Notes: a model not told the origin generated them from the sequence alone. A stretch of DNA of 42,994 nucleotides from Bacillus sp. BA3 (GCA_002835675.1 PIZR01000002.1:284589-327582), one strand, 5' to 3'. Counted from the first letter of the stretch, positions 16,868 through 25,609 are shown. Translations and numbers: made by a program.

Positions 16868-17989
16868 TTATTCCCCTGATACTTCTTTGATGATAGCGAC
16901 GACCATTTCAGCTAGCTTCGTTAATTCCTCAACCGGAATTCTTTCATTCGTAGTATGGATATCTTCATAGCCCACTGCGAGATTGACAGTAGGGATGCCA
17001 AAGCCTGCAATGACATTCGCATCGCTTCCTCCGCCGCTTTTAACCAGCTCGCATGGACGGCCGATTTTCTCTGCTGCCTTCCTTGCAATTTCGACTACAT
17101 GATCACCAGCACCATATTTAAAACCAGGATACATGACGTTAACTTCAACTTCAGCACGTCCGCCCATTTCAATGGCTGCAGTCTCAAATGCCTCTTTCAT
17201 TTTCGCTACCTGTATTTCCATTTTTTCAGGAATCAAGGATCTTGCTTCTGCAAGGATTTCCACATGGTCACAAACAATATTGGTTTGCTGTCCACCCTGG
17301 AAACGTCCGATATTGGCTGTCGTTTCCTCGTCGATTCTGCCTAATGGCATTCTAGAGATTGCTTTGGCAGCGATCGTAATGGCCGACACGCCTTTCTCAG
17401 GAGCGACACCAGCGTGAGCAGTCTTGCCTAAAATGGTTGCAGACACTTTCGCCTGAGTAGGTGCAGCAACAACCACATTGCCCACTTTTCCATCACTATC
17501 AAGTGCAAAACCGAATTTAGCCGTTACAAGGGAGCGATCCAATGCCTTTGCACCAACCAAGCCAGATTCTTCACCGACTGTTATGATGAATTCGATTGTT
17601 CCATGTTCGATATTCTGTTCTTTCAACACTTTAAGCGTTTCTAGCATGACCGCTAATCCAGCTTTGTCATCCGCCCCTAAAATGGTCGTTCCGTCTGACA
17701 CTATGTATCCATCTTTGATGGAAGGCTTGATTCCGTTCCCTGGAACAACCGTATCCATATGGGAGGTGAAATAAATGGTATCTACGCCTTCTTTCATTCC
17801 TTTTAAAGTACATACTAAATTCCCTGCACCATGACCGGTAACCGCTGTTGTATCATCTTCAAAAACTTCTACACCCAGTGCCCCGAATTTTTCTTTCAGC
17901 ACTTTGGCGATGGCTGCTTCATTTTTCGTTTCGGAATCAATCTGCACCAATTCCATAAATTCATTAACTAAACGTTCTTCATTAATCAT
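16868..17989 (-). CDS. yqjE: M20 family peptidase, PepT-like (YqjE)
   Basis: This is a 373-residue zinc-dependent exopeptidase resembling tripeptidase T. The metal-binding motifs are HMDTVVPG at about residues 77-84, TILGADDKAGLA at about 104-115 and GEESGLVGA at about 144-152. The dimerisation lid domain follows at about 180-280. It probably hydrolyses short peptides in the cytoplasm, but the substrate is not proven. GGAGG lies nine bases before the ATG. No terminator separates it from the remnant region and dinB. Confidence 0.92.
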   Translation of the reverse strand: MINEERLVNEFMELVQIDSETKNEAAIAKVLKEKFGALGVEVFEDDTTAVTGHGAGNLVCTLKGMKEGVDTIYFTSHMDTVVPGNGIKPSIKDGYIVSDGTTILGADDKAGLAVMLETLKVLKEQNIEHGTIEFIITVGEESGLVGAKALDRSLVTAKFGFALDSDGKVGNVVVAAPTQAKVSATILGKTAHAGVAPEKGVSAITIAAKAISRMPLGRIDEETTANIGRFQGGQQTNIVCDHVEILAEARSLIPEKMEIQVAKMKEAFETAAIEMGGRAEVEVNVMYPGFKYGAGDHVVEIARKAAEKIGRPCELVKSGGGSDANVIAGFGIPTVNLAVGYEDIHTTNERIPVEELTKLAEMVVAIIKEVSGE

Positions 17990-18175
17990 AAAATAAAACC
18001 TCCAAAAAAGTTTTCCTCTTTAATTATACTTCTAAAAGCCGCGCCCCGGCAAATAATGTGATAGGAAGAACCAGCCTGATAAAACATGCTGGTCATTTCC
18101 CTGCCGGAGGGCCTTGTTAAAAAGGTGAATGAAGACTTAAATATTGTTTTCTTTAAAATGATAGCTTCCCAGTAT

Positions 18176-18214
18176 GGAAAAGAGCCCAAAACAGATGGTT
18201 TGGGCTCTTTTCCA
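18176..18214 (-). terminator. Terminator of the epimerase-carboxyltransferase operon
   Basis: AAAAGAGCCCAAA (18178-18190) pairs with TTTGGGCTCTTTT (18200-18212), so it can also stop readthrough in the other direction. Confidence 0.9.
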
Positions 18215-18220
18215 TGTTGA

Positions 18221-19771
18221 TCACAACGGGATATTTCCGTGTTTTTTCCATGGTCGAGTTTCTTTTTTGTTGCGCAGCATTTCTAGAGATTGAATGATCT
18301 TAATCCTGGTTTCACGGGGATCAATAACATCATCCACCATTCCAAGACTTGCGGCAACATATGGATTGGCGAACTTCTCACGGTATTCTTCAATTTTAGC
18401 TGCACGTGTCGCCTCCGGATCTTCGCTATTTTGTATTTCACGGGCAAAAATGATATTTGCCGCTCCAGCAGAGCCCATTACCGCAATTTCAGCATTCGGC
18501 CATGCAAACGTAAGATCCCCACCGATGGATTTACTATTAAGTGCCACGTAAGCTCCTCCGTATGCTTTACGCAGGATGATCGTCAATTTTGGTACTGTCG
18601 CTTCCGAATAAGCATACAGGAGCTTTGCACCATGGCGAATGATCCCGCCATGTTCTTGTTTAACGCCCGGGAAAAAACCCGAAACGTCTTCAAACGTAAT
18701 TAGCGGAATGTTAAACGAGTCACAGAAACGAATGAAACGGGCAGCCTTATCTGATGAATCAATATCAAGCCCCCCGGCCAACACCTTTGGCTGGTTACAG
18801 ACAAGCCCCACTGATTTCCCTTTGATGCGTGCCAAGCCGACAACTATGTTTTTTGCAAAACCCTCTTGAACTTCCATAAAGGAATCCTCATCGACAACCT
18901 GCTCCAATACTTTCCGGACATCATATGGACGGATCCCTTCATAAGGTACTACATCCGTTAAGTCCGGACGGTAGTCATCTCCATCGTCAGCTTCCAAAAC
19001 CGGCGGCTTCTCTTCATTATTTTGTGGAAGATAGCTCAGGAGGCGTCTAACGTCTGCCAGTACTTGCTCCTCAGATGCCCCCTTGAAATGGGCATTACCG
19101 CTTATGGTATTATGTACAGTCGCTCCACCCAATCCTTCAGATGAAATCTTTTCACCTGTAACCGTTTCAATGACTTTAGGCCCTGTTATGAACATTTGGC
19201 TCGTTTTTTCAACCATGAAGACAAAGTCGGTTATGGCTGGGGAATATACGGCTCCGCCTGCACAAGGTCCCATAATAACCGAAATCTGTGGGATGACCCC
19301 TGAATAAATCGAATTCCGGTAAAATATTTGGCCATATCCGTCAAGCGAAACTACACCTTCTTGAATACGAGCCCCGCCAGAATCGTTCAAACCAATGAAT
19401 GGCGCTCCATTTTCCGCTGCCAAATCCATAACATTGGCAATTTTCAGAGCATGCATTTCACCGAGTGCTCCGCCAAAAACAGTAAAATCCTGTGAAAACA
19501 GATAAATGTCGCGGCCGTTGACCTTACCGTAACCGGTGACAACCCCTTCTCCCGGCCCTTCTTCCTTTTCCATGCCAAAATTGGTATTACGGTGTTTGAT
19601 AAAAGGATTAAGCTCTATGAAAGTACCCGGATCAACTAAAAGTTCAATTCTTTCCCTTGCAGTTAGTTTGCCCTTTTCATGCTGCTTATCGATTCTTTCT
19701 TCACCGCCGCCCATTTCCACTTTACGGCGTCTGTCATAAAGGTCATTGATTGTATCATATATGTCTGTCAT
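18221..19771 (-). CDS. yqjD: Acyl-CoA carboxylase carboxyltransferase subunit (propionyl-CoA type)
   Basis: This 516-residue protein has the two crotonase-like halves of a biotin-dependent carboxyltransferase: GGARIQEGV and the oxyanion stretch GPCAGGAVYSPA in the N half, and AYGGAYVALNSKSIGGD in the C half. It should move carboxyl groups between carboxybiotin and propionyl-CoA to make (S)-methylmalonyl-CoA, or the reverse as in methylmalonyl-CoA decarboxylase. No biotin carboxylase or biotin carrier gene lies in the window, so those partners must be elsewhere. Its ATG overlaps the epimerase stop codon by four bases (ATGA), which indicates a shared operon and pathway. Confidence 0.92.
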   Translation of the reverse strand: MTDIYDTINDLYDRRRKVEMGGGEERIDKQHEKGKLTARERIELLVDPGTFIELNPFIKHRNTNFGMEKEEGPGEGVVTGYGKVNGRDIYLFSQDFTVFGGALGEMHALKIANVMDLAAENGAPFIGLNDSGGARIQEGVVSLDGYGQIFYRNSIYSGVIPQISVIMGPCAGGAVYSPAITDFVFMVEKTSQMFITGPKVIETVTGEKISSEGLGGATVHNTISGNAHFKGASEEQVLADVRRLLSYLPQNNEEKPPVLEADDGDDYRPDLTDVVPYEGIRPYDVRKVLEQVVDEDSFMEVQEGFAKNIVVGLARIKGKSVGLVCNQPKVLAGGLDIDSSDKAARFIRFCDSFNIPLITFEDVSGFFPGVKQEHGGIIRHGAKLLYAYSEATVPKLTIILRKAYGGAYVALNSKSIGGDLTFAWPNAEIAVMGSAGAANIIFAREIQNSEDPEATRAAKIEEYREKFANPYVAASLGMVDDVIDPRETRIKIIQSLEMLRNKKETRPWKKHGNIPL

Positions 19772-20193
19772 TCCTGCTCCTCCTTTGATAATGCTTGTTC
19801 ACAAAGCTCATATAATACACCTGCGGTTGACTTGGGATGAACGAAAGCAACATCCGCATTGTGCGCTCCCTTTCTTGATGAGTCATCAATCATGCGCAAT
19901 CCAGATTCTTTGATTTCCTTTATTCTATCTTCAATATCATCGACCCCAAGGGCAACATGATGAATCCCTTCACCGCGTTTTTCAATGAATTTGGCGATTG
20001 GGCTTGCCGGTGATAACGCTTCCAACAACTCCAAACGTGTATTGCCTGCCAGGATGAAGGCCACTTTCACTCCTTGGCTCTCCACTGTCTCGATTCCTTC
20101 AAGTTGCAATTTCAACGTTTCCGTGTAAAGCGGCAAGGCTTCATCCAGGGACTTGACGGCAATACCGATATGATCGATATTTTTAATCATCAT
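19768..20193 (-). CDS. mce: Methylmalonyl-CoA epimerase
   Basis: This is a 141-residue VOC-fold protein that interconverts the (S) and (R) forms of methylmalonyl-CoA, linking the carboxylase to the mutase. The pattern DHIGIAVKSLDEALPLY at the N terminus, HHVALGVDDIE near residue 75 and the C-terminal Glu in LYELCEQ are typical of the family. I chose the ATG at 20193, five bases after GGAGG; the adjacent ATG at 20190 is equally possible. A first in-frame ATG at 20205 overlaps the ribosome-binding site and is unlikely. Confidence 0.92.
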   Translation of the reverse strand: MMIKNIDHIGIAVKSLDEALPLYTETLKLQLEGIETVESQGVKVAFILAGNTRLELLEALSPASPIAKFIEKRGEGIHHVALGVDDIEDRIKEIKESGLRMIDDSSRKGAHNADVAFVHPKSTAGVLYELCEQALSKEEQE

Positions 20194-20296
20194 AAAAACC
20201 TCCATGCTATGTATTATTGGATGACTCCATTAAAATACTACTAATCTTGCATATAACCTTTTAAGATTCGGAATAATATGAACATTATACTTTTAC

Positions 20297-20325
20297 TTGT
20301 TTCTACTAAATGTTCAAGTTAAAAT
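20297..20325 (+). promoter_or_regulatory. Possible promoter of prli42
   Basis: TTGTTT (20297-20302) and TAAAAT (20320-20325) are separated by 17 bases, about 35 bases before the small gene. The -35 match is weak. Confidence 0.4.
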
Positions 20326-20359
20326 AAAATCAATTAAACTGTTTTAAGGGAGAGGGCAT

Positions 20360-20455
20360 ATGGGAAACAAGAAAATCAGAAAAATCGTCGTGTATTTAAT
20401 GCTTATCTCAATGTTATTAACAAGCTTATTATCAGGTATCGCATTTCTTTTGTAA
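20360..20455 (+). CDS. prli42: Stressosome-associated miniprotein Prli42
   Basis: This tiny gene encodes 31 residues: a basic start (MGNKKIRKIVVY) followed by one membrane helix to the end. It matches the Prli42 pattern known from Listeria, where the miniprotein anchors the stressosome protein RsbR to the membrane and helps oxidative-stress signalling. AAGGGAG lies seven bases before the ATG and a clear terminator follows. It is on the plus strand among minus-strand genes, so it is its own unit. Identification is by pattern and length. Confidence 0.82.
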   Translation: MGNKKIRKIVVYLMLISMLLTSLLSGIAFLL

Positions 20456-20469
20456 TAGACACCGTAATC

Positions 20470-20503
20470 GGGAGGGAAGCAAAGCTTCCCTCTCTTTATT
20501 TTA
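20470..20503 (+). terminator. Terminator of prli42
   Basis: GGGAGGGAAGC and GCTTCCCTCTC pair around AAA, followed by TTTATTTT. Confidence 0.85.
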
Positions 20504-21011
20504 TCGCTCCATTTTTCTTTGCCAACGTTTTGAAATCCTCGTTCGATATGGTGATCAACACCTTAGTGCCGATGGGGACTTTTTCGTACAAACGCTCTAC
20601 ATCGGATTTATGCATCCGTACACAGCCATTTGATATGTATTTACCAATTGATGATGGCTGATTCGTACCATGGATGCCGTAAATCCTCCCATCGGTATTT
20701 CGTGCATCGAATCCAATCCACCGCGACCCGAGAGGGTTCCTTGGATCGCCTCCAGGAATATTCTTTTTCCGGTAATATGGATTGACCGCTTTTACTTTTA
20801 CCGTGAAAATCCCTTCAGGCGTCAGTTCCTGACTCTTTCCCGTACCGACCGGCAGAATCTCCTTGACCTCGTTATCATCAATGAACGCCAATTTATTGTT
20901 GGCTTTATTGATGATGATAAACGGATCGCCAGGCTTGACCGACTGAGGTTGGGCCTGTACCTGAAGCGGCCACAACGATAGCATAAGCAACAAAGAAAGG
21001 ATCCATTTCAT
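20496..21011 (-). CDS. L,D-transpeptidase (YkuD family)
   Basis: This is a 171-residue exported enzyme with a short signal peptide (about residues 1-20, ending near Val-Gln-Ala) and a YkuD domain. The catalytic motif is complete: HGTNQPSSIG with its His, then SNGCVRM with the nucleophilic Cys, about 20 residues apart. It should make or remodel 3-3 crosslinks in peptidoglycan or attach proteins to it. I chose the ATG at 21011, ten bases after AAAGG; a TTG at 21020 is only one base from that site. There is no LysM domain. Confidence 0.9.
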   Translation of the reverse strand: MKWILSLLLMLSLWPLQVQAQPQSVKPGDPFIIINKANNKLAFIDDNEVKEILPVGTGKSQELTPEGIFTVKVKAVNPYYRKKNIPGGDPRNPLGSRWIGFDARNTDGRIYGIHGTNQPSSIGKYISNGCVRMHKSDVERLYEKVPIGTKVLITISNEDFKTLAKKNGAIK

Positions 21012-21042
21012 TTGTATCAATTCCTTTACTTTTTTGCTTAGT

Positions 21043-22032
21043 TTAAGCCAAGTGCCTCTTTTTCATTCGGTTGCTGGTCAGCTTGGGCAACCCCTTGAAA
21101 GAATGCTTCAACAATAAATAGCGCTCCATTTCCTTCATGAGCTGCAGTAATGCGGCCCTGGATTCGAACTCTTCCCGTGTCTGCGGCAGTGCCATTCCCC
21201 TAAAATGAATCTCCATTTCTTCAAGTTTTTTCAGATAAAGAATGGCCGTATTTTGCGGGTGGACGTTTTCTGCCAAATCTTCTATAAAATCAGCCACTAT
21301 CCCGCTTTGCTTCACGACCAACGGAATATTCGTGACTAGGGGAAGAATTCGTTCAATTATTTCAAACTGCTTTTCACGCATTTTGAAATAATGGTAATAC
21401 AGGTCTTCTTCCCTTAAAAAATGATTTTCCACATCCCTGAAGGCAAGGCTTTTGGCCTGATTAAGAAGATTGGCCGTTTCGGTGATTTCCTTACCATCCC
21501 ATGTGTGATCATTATCCCTTAAGTAGCGGACAATCCCCATCAAGATCGCACTAAAATTAGTTTCGATACTTTCCTGATAGGCCAGCAGTTTGTCATCGAC
21601 ACTGGGCATGTACAGGTTCATGACAAGCGCCACTCCAACTCCAACTGCAATTAATATCGTTTCATTGATCAGCAGGGAAAAAGTGATGTCACCAGACCCA
21701 TATAGGTGCATGATGATGACGCTGCTCGTTACAATCCCCTCATTAATCCTCAAGGCAACTGTCGTTGGAATGAAAATCAAGAGGATCAAACCTATTACCA
21801 GCGGGTGGAATGCGATGAACTGAAACAATAGGGATGCATAGGCCATTGCAATCAAACAAGCTAATAAACGGTGCCAGGAGGCATACACCGACTTCTTTTT
21901 CGTAACCTGAATGCATAAGATCGCAATGATTCCCGCAGCAGAGAAATATTCGAGATTAAGCATTTGTGCAATAATAATTGCCAGGGTGGCCCCCAAAGCA
22001 GTTTTAATCGTCCTGTATCCGATTTTAAACAT
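21043..22032 (-). CDS. yqjA: DUF939/aromatic acid exporter family membrane protein (YqjA)
   Basis: This 329-residue protein has about five membrane segments in its first 150 residues (from KTALGATLAIIIAQML onward) and a long soluble helical C-terminal part. This layout is that of the DUF939, or ArAE_1, family, and its place beside artPQR agrees with B. subtilis yqjA. A transport function is inferred from the family name only. The L,D-transpeptidase gene starts 31 bases downstream and may be cotranscribed. Confidence 0.85.
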   Translation of the reverse strand: MFKIGYRTIKTALGATLAIIIAQMLNLEYFSAAGIIAILCIQVTKKKSVYASWHRLLACLIAMAYASLLFQFIAFHPLVIGLILLIFIPTTVALRINEGIVTSSVIIMHLYGSGDITFSLLINETILIAVGVGVALVMNLYMPSVDDKLLAYQESIETNFSAILMGIVRYLRDNDHTWDGKEITETANLLNQAKSLAFRDVENHFLREEDLYYHYFKMREKQFEIIERILPLVTNIPLVVKQSGIVADFIEDLAENVHPQNTAILYLKKLEEMEIHFRGMALPQTREEFESRAALLQLMKEMERYLLLKHSFKGLPKLTSNRMKKRHLA

Positions 22033-22167
22033 TGTTATGTATCACCTGGCTCTTTCTCTATCTATTATAATACTATCAGGAAATGAGATATTTTCACAGT
22101 CCTTTGCGAGTTAAATTTCCAATTTTTCTAAATACATTCACGCAAAAATACATTATAGGAAAAAAAT

Positions 22168-22197
22168 AAAAAAGGTAACCTAAACGTTACCTTTTTT
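22168..22197 (-). terminator. Terminator of the artPQR operon
   Basis: AAAGGTAAC and GTTACCTTT flank a six-base loop, with T-rich DNA on the minus strand beyond. Confidence 0.85.
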
Positions 22198-22223
22198 CAC
22201 AATTATATACTATTCACTTTAAC

Positions 22224-22946
22224 TTATAAAACTTTTTCCAAAAAGTCTTTTGCACGCTGGCTTTTCGGATTGGTAAAGAATTCTTGCGGAGCACTTTCCT
22301 CAACGAGCAGACCTCCGTCCAGGAATAGTACTCGATCGGCCACTTCTTTGGCAAACCCCATTTCATGCGTTACGATCAGCATGGTCATCCCCGTATGTGC
22401 CAGTGACTTCATAACCTCAAGCACTTCTTTTACCATTTCGGGATCAAGCGCTGAAGTCGGCTCATCGAAAAGCATTACTTCCGGGTTCATTGCCAATGCC
22501 CGTGCAATAGCGACCCTTTGTTTTTGTCCGCCTGACAGTCGATTTGGATAAGCCGATTCTTTATCGGCCAAACCGACTTTAGTCAAAAGCTCACGAGCTT
22601 GTTTTACAGCCTCGGCCTTTGATAATTTTTTCACCTTCATTGGTGCATATGTCAGATTCTCCAGTACGGTTTTATGCGGAAATAAATGAAAATGCTGAAA
22701 TACCATTCCGACATTTTCACGCACCTTCATGATATTGGTCTTTTTTTCAGTGATGATTTGATCTTTAAACCTGATTTGACCATCAGTTGGAGTTTCAAGC
22801 ATATTGATGCAGCGCAAGAAAGTTGATTTTCCCGACCCTGATGGACCGATGATCGCTAACACTTCACCTTGCCCTATCTCGGTGCTGATTCCTTTTAATA
22901 CCTCGAGCTTGCCATAGTTTTTTTTGAGTCCATCAATTTTAATCAC
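22224..22946 (-). CDS. artR: Polar amino-acid ABC transporter ATP-binding protein
   Basis: This is the ATPase of an amino-acid importer, 240 residues. Walker A is GPSGSGKST (about 33-41), the signature is [15 protein letters not shown] and Walker B is [14 protein letters not shown]. These are the hallmarks of the GlnQ/HisP subfamily. Its start overlaps the permease gene by eight bases. Gene order and position match B. subtilis artP-artQ-artR (yqiXYZ), thought to import arginine. The substrate here is inferred from synteny. Confidence 0.92.
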   Translation of the reverse strand: MIKIDGLKKNYGKLEVLKGISTEIGQGEVLAIIGPSGSGKSTFLRCINMLETPTDGQIRFKDQIITEKKTNIMKVRENVGMVFQHFHLFPHKTVLENLTYAPMKVKKLSKAEAVKQARELLTKVGLADKESAYPNRLSGGQKQRVAIARALAMNPEVMLFDEPTSALDPEMVKEVLEVMKSLAHTGMTMLIVTHEMGFAKEVADRVLFLDGGLLVEESAPQEFFTNPKSQRAKDFLEKVL

Positions 22947-23598
22947 TGCGTCTCATTCTCCTTTCAATCACTTTGCCTAAGATGGTGAGAACCATGACCA
23001 TCACATAATAAATGAGGCCGGCAAATAATATCGGCTCGAAGAATTTATATGTCTCACCGCCGACAATATAAGAACGGCGCATGATATCCCCTAATCCAAT
23101 AATCGTGACGACGGCTGATTCCTTCGTTAAGGAAATCAATTCGTTCACAAGGGATGGCAGGATATTCTTGATTGCCTGCGGTAGGATAATATTTAGCATC
23201 ATTCCTGAATAGGGAACACCAAGTGCAAGCGAAGCCTCGCGTTGGCCTTTATCGACAGCTAAAATGCCTCCCCTGATAATTTCAGAGATGTATGCTGCTG
23301 AATTTAGCCCGAATGCTAAAAATGCTGCTTGGAACGCTTCGATTTGAATCCCTAATATTTGTGGTGAACCAAAATAAATCAGCATTAATTGCAGCACTAA
23401 AGGGGTACCGCGAAAAATGGATGTATAAAAGTCAGCAATCCAATTTAAGGGCTTGATTCTGCTGATCTTAAGTATAGATAATAATATTCCCAAAACAAAT
23501 CCGATTACTGCCGCTACCGCTACAACCTTTAATGTAGTCGGTATCCCCTCCAGGATATATGGAAGGGAAGGAATAATCCTTTCAAATTCAAGATTCAC
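22939..23598 (-). CDS. artQ: Polar amino-acid ABC transporter permease
   Basis: This is a 219-residue membrane protein of the His/Glu/Gln/Arg permease family. About five hydrophobic helices are visible. The conserved EAA-loop region reads [21 protein letters not shown] favour the GTG at 23598, nine bases after GAGAGG, over an ATG at 23607 that abuts that site. It probably pairs as a homodimer with ArtR, taking ligand from ArtP. A hairpin terminator lies between this gene and artP. Confidence 0.9.
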   Translation of the reverse strand: MNLEFERIIPSLPYILEGIPTTLKVVAVAAVIGFVLGILLSILKISRIKPLNWIADFYTSIFRGTPLVLQLMLIYFGSPQILGIQIEAFQAAFLAFGLNSAAYISEIIRGGILAVDKGQREASLALGVPYSGMMLNIILPQAIKNILPSLVNELISLTKESAVVTIIGLGDIMRRSYIVGGETYKFFEPILFAGLIYYVMVMVLTILGKVIERRMRRSD

Positions 23599-23669
23599 TC
23601 CATTCATCCTCTCTTATGAAGGCCGTTATCGGGCCTTTCTCCTGCTTCATTTTATTAACAATAAAGCGC

Positions 23670-23704
23670 GGAAAAACGTTCAGAAGGCATTCTGAACGCT
23701 TTTC
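23670..23704 (-). terminator. Intercistronic attenuating terminator between artP and artQ
   Basis: CGTTCAGAA and TTCTGAACG pair around GGCA, followed on the minus strand by TTTTTCC. It would lower permease and ATPase transcripts relative to the binding protein. Confidence 0.75.
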
Positions 23705-23715
23705 ATCTCTCTGTT

Positions 23716-24525
23716 TTATTCAGTTTCACTGCCACCGAACCATTTTAATATTAATTTTTCCATTTCACCATTTTCCATCATTTTTTTCAACTCGGCATTG
23801 AATTCTTCAGTTAACTTGCTTCCTTTTTGGAAAGCGATTGCCGAACCGGCATCTTGATCACCAGACTTGATCAAATGGCCCACCAATTCTTTATTATCTT
23901 TCAAGTAGCCTTTTGCAACAGTATCTTCCATGATCACGGCGTCAAAACGTCCTGTTGACATTTCTTGAACAACCTCAGGAATACGATTCCGTTTTTCAAC
24001 TTTCATCCCGATATCTTGGGATTTATTCAAGTCATTTGCCAATGTCTCCTGGATGGATGCAAGCTGTACGCCTACCGTTTTCCCTTTTAAATCTTCAACA
24101 GTTTTGATTTTACTATCCTCTGTCGTGATGATCATGTTTTTAGCTGTATAGTAAATATCACTGAAATCGACTGATTGCTCACGTTTTTCAGTTGGAGTCA
24201 TTCCAGAGATAACGAAATCGACCGATTTATTTTCCAGAGCAGGCACAAGACTATTAAAGTCAATGTCCTTCACTTGGACTTCATAACCTAATTTTTTTCC
24301 GATTGCTTTAGCGATATCAATGTCAAATCCTTTGATTTCATCACTTTTAGACGTTTCAACAAATTCAAATGGCGGATAATCCGCAGATGTTCCCATTACC
24401 AGAACCTTTTTGTCTTCTTTGTCAGCTGTGTTCTTATCTTCTTTCTCTGATGTTCCGCATGCCGCTAAAATACCTACTAATAAAACAGAAGTAAGCAACA
24501 ATGCTAACTGCTTTTTCAACTTCAT
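23716..24525 (-). CDS. artP: Amino-acid ABC transporter substrate-binding lipoprotein
   Basis: This is a 269-residue lipoprotein with lipobox Leu-Ala-Ala-Cys (Cys23), an acidic-basic linker, then a periplasmic-binding fold of family 3. Recognisable parts are GTSADYPPFEFVE at about 45-57, GFDIDIAKAIGKKLGY and the DAVIMEDTVAKGYL hinge. It delivers a polar amino acid, probably arginine by synteny with B. subtilis artP. It is the first gene of the operon. A palindrome overlapping its likely promoter (24613-24628) suggests repression. Confidence 0.92.
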   Translation of the reverse strand: MKLKKQLALLLTSVLLVGILAACGTSEKEDKNTADKEDKKVLVMGTSADYPPFEFVETSKSDEIKGFDIDIAKAIGKKLGYEVQVKDIDFNSLVPALENKSVDFVISGMTPTEKREQSVDFSDIYYTAKNMIITTEDSKIKTVEDLKGKTVGVQLASIQETLANDLNKSQDIGMKVEKRNRIPEVVQEMSTGRFDAVIMEDTVAKGYLKDNKELVGHLIKSGDQDAGSAIAFQKGSKLTEEFNAELKKMMENGEMEKLILKWFGGSETE

Positions 24526-24617
24526 TATTATTCCTCCAAAATGATATTTTCAATTCTCTTGTTATTAAATTCGGTTTAGTTAAATTTTGAATAACTAATA
24601 TTCATACACTAATGTGT

Positions 24618-24645
24618 ATTTTAACACACTCTAATAATTATTCAA
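24618..24645 (-). promoter_or_regulatory. Promoter of artPQR with overlapping palindromic operator
   Basis: On the minus strand TTGAAT (24645-24640) and TAAAAT (24623-24618) are 16 bases apart. The -10 box is embedded in a palindrome TGTGT-N6-ACACA at 24613-24628, a good place for a repressor. The regulator is unknown. Confidence 0.5.
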
Positions 24646-24783
24646 TAACGTAAATAATAGATTCATTTTTCAGAATATTACTATAACTCCATTTCTGGCA
24701 TCGCGCTTTTTCCCAAAAGGGAATATTTCGGCTTCCTTATCTATCTTCTTTCCTAAATGTTCCTTACTTATGCAGATTCATGA

Positions 24784-24812
24784 ATAAAAAAACCCGCCGA
24801 TTGGGCGGGTTC
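24784..24812 (-). terminator. Terminator copy at the left end of a repeat element
   Basis: GAACCCGCC-CAAT-CGGCGGGTT, followed by T7 on the minus strand. Its stem-loop is the same as the one at 25093-25125. Confidence 0.8.
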
Positions 24813-25092
24813 AGACTGTAGACAAAATTCGAACAAAAGCCAGTTTTCATATAGTTTTTTTCTTAAAAAAGTATTTCTATTGATTCCAGAAATCTGCTCC
24901 CTTTCCGCCGACTGTCTGCCAAGCCTCCTCAGCGCAAGCGCCTGTGGGGTCTCGGCTAGACAGTTACTCGGCAGGAGTGTCGCAAATTTCTTCCATCCAT
25001 TAAGGATTACTGTAATAACCACCTATGATACACTAGCTTTGTTTTAAAATCCTGTTCAGGATGAGACCATTCCGAACCTCTTTTTGTCGACA
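24813..25092. repeat. Dispersed structured intergenic repeat of Bacillus type
   Basis: Read on the minus strand, the element contains TTTGCGACACTCCTGCCGAG, then a GAGACCCCACAGGCGCTTGC stretch, a GAGGAGGCTTGG stretch and GGCGGAAAG. This is the pattern of a repeat I know from many Bacillus genomes. The GCGC-AA-GCGC core forms a hairpin. An open frame of 84 codons spans it (24768-25022), but the protein is not credible. Terminators with the same stem lie on both sides, and TTTGTCGACAAA at 25084-25095 echoes CTGTAGACAAA at 24816-24826. Confidence 0.6.
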
Positions 25093-25125
25093 AACTAAAA
25101 CCCGCCGATTGGGCGGGTTTTAGTT
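25093..25125 (-). terminator. Terminator of brxB
   Basis: AACTAAAACCCGCC (25093-25106) pairs with GGGCGGGTTTTAGTT (25111-25125). On the minus strand it lies directly after the brxB stop codon. Confidence 0.88.
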
Positions 25126-25136
25126 ATCGCTATGGA

Positions 25137-25574
25137 TTAAACTTCTTCGCAATATTGATCGAAGTAGTCTTGTAATTTTTCCACTACAGACATCGGGTGG
25201 TGTCCTTCAATTTCATGGCGCTCTATCATCGTGATGATTTTTCCATCCTTCAGCAATGCAAATGATGGAGATGACGGCGGATATCCTTCGAAATAATCAC
25301 GGGCTTTCTCCGTCGCCTCTTTATCTTGCCCAGCAAAAACGGTTACAAGCTGATCTGGGCGTTTATCATTATGGATTGCATGTGCCGCTGCAGGTCTAGC
25401 TATTCCCCCAGCGCAGCCACAAACGGAATTGACCATAACAAGTGTCGTTCCTTTTTGTGCAAATACTTCCTCAACTTCCTCGGGAGTAGTCAATTCTGTA
25501 TATCCAGCAGTCTTTATCTCATCGCGAGCCTGTTTGACTACGTCGTTCATTAAAAAATTAAAATCCATATTCAT
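25137..25574 (-). CDS. brxB: Bacilliredoxin BrxB (YqiW)
   Basis: This 145-residue thioredoxin-fold protein removes bacillithiol from S-bacillithiolated proteins after oxidative stress. It carries the diagnostic Cys-Gly-Cys active site in [12 protein letters not shown] at about residues 50-61. Length matches B. subtilis YqiW. I chose the ATG at 25574, eight bases after AAGGAG, rather than an upstream start at 25592 that overlaps the site. It is monocistronic with a good promoter and terminator. Confidence 0.94.
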   Translation of the reverse strand: MNMDFNFLMNDVVKQARDEIKTAGYTELTTPEEVEEVFAQKGTTLVMVNSVCGCAGGIARPAAAHAIHNDKRPDQLVTVFAGQDKEATEKARDYFEGYPPSSPSFALLKDGKIITMIERHEIEGHHPMSVVEKLQDYFDQYCEEV

Positions 25575-25609
25575 GGCATGTGCTCCTTCCAAGTTTTCTC
25601 TTCAATCCT

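Noticed and set aside
24570..24612. Possible ARG box (TGAAT...ATTCA) upstream of artP
   Set aside because: The half sites are seven bases apart instead of four, so it does not fit the Bacillus ArgR/AhrC operator.
24768..25022. Minus-strand open frame of 84 codons
   Set aside because: It lies in the dispersed GC-rich repeat and has no start signals; the frame arises from the repeat's low stop density.
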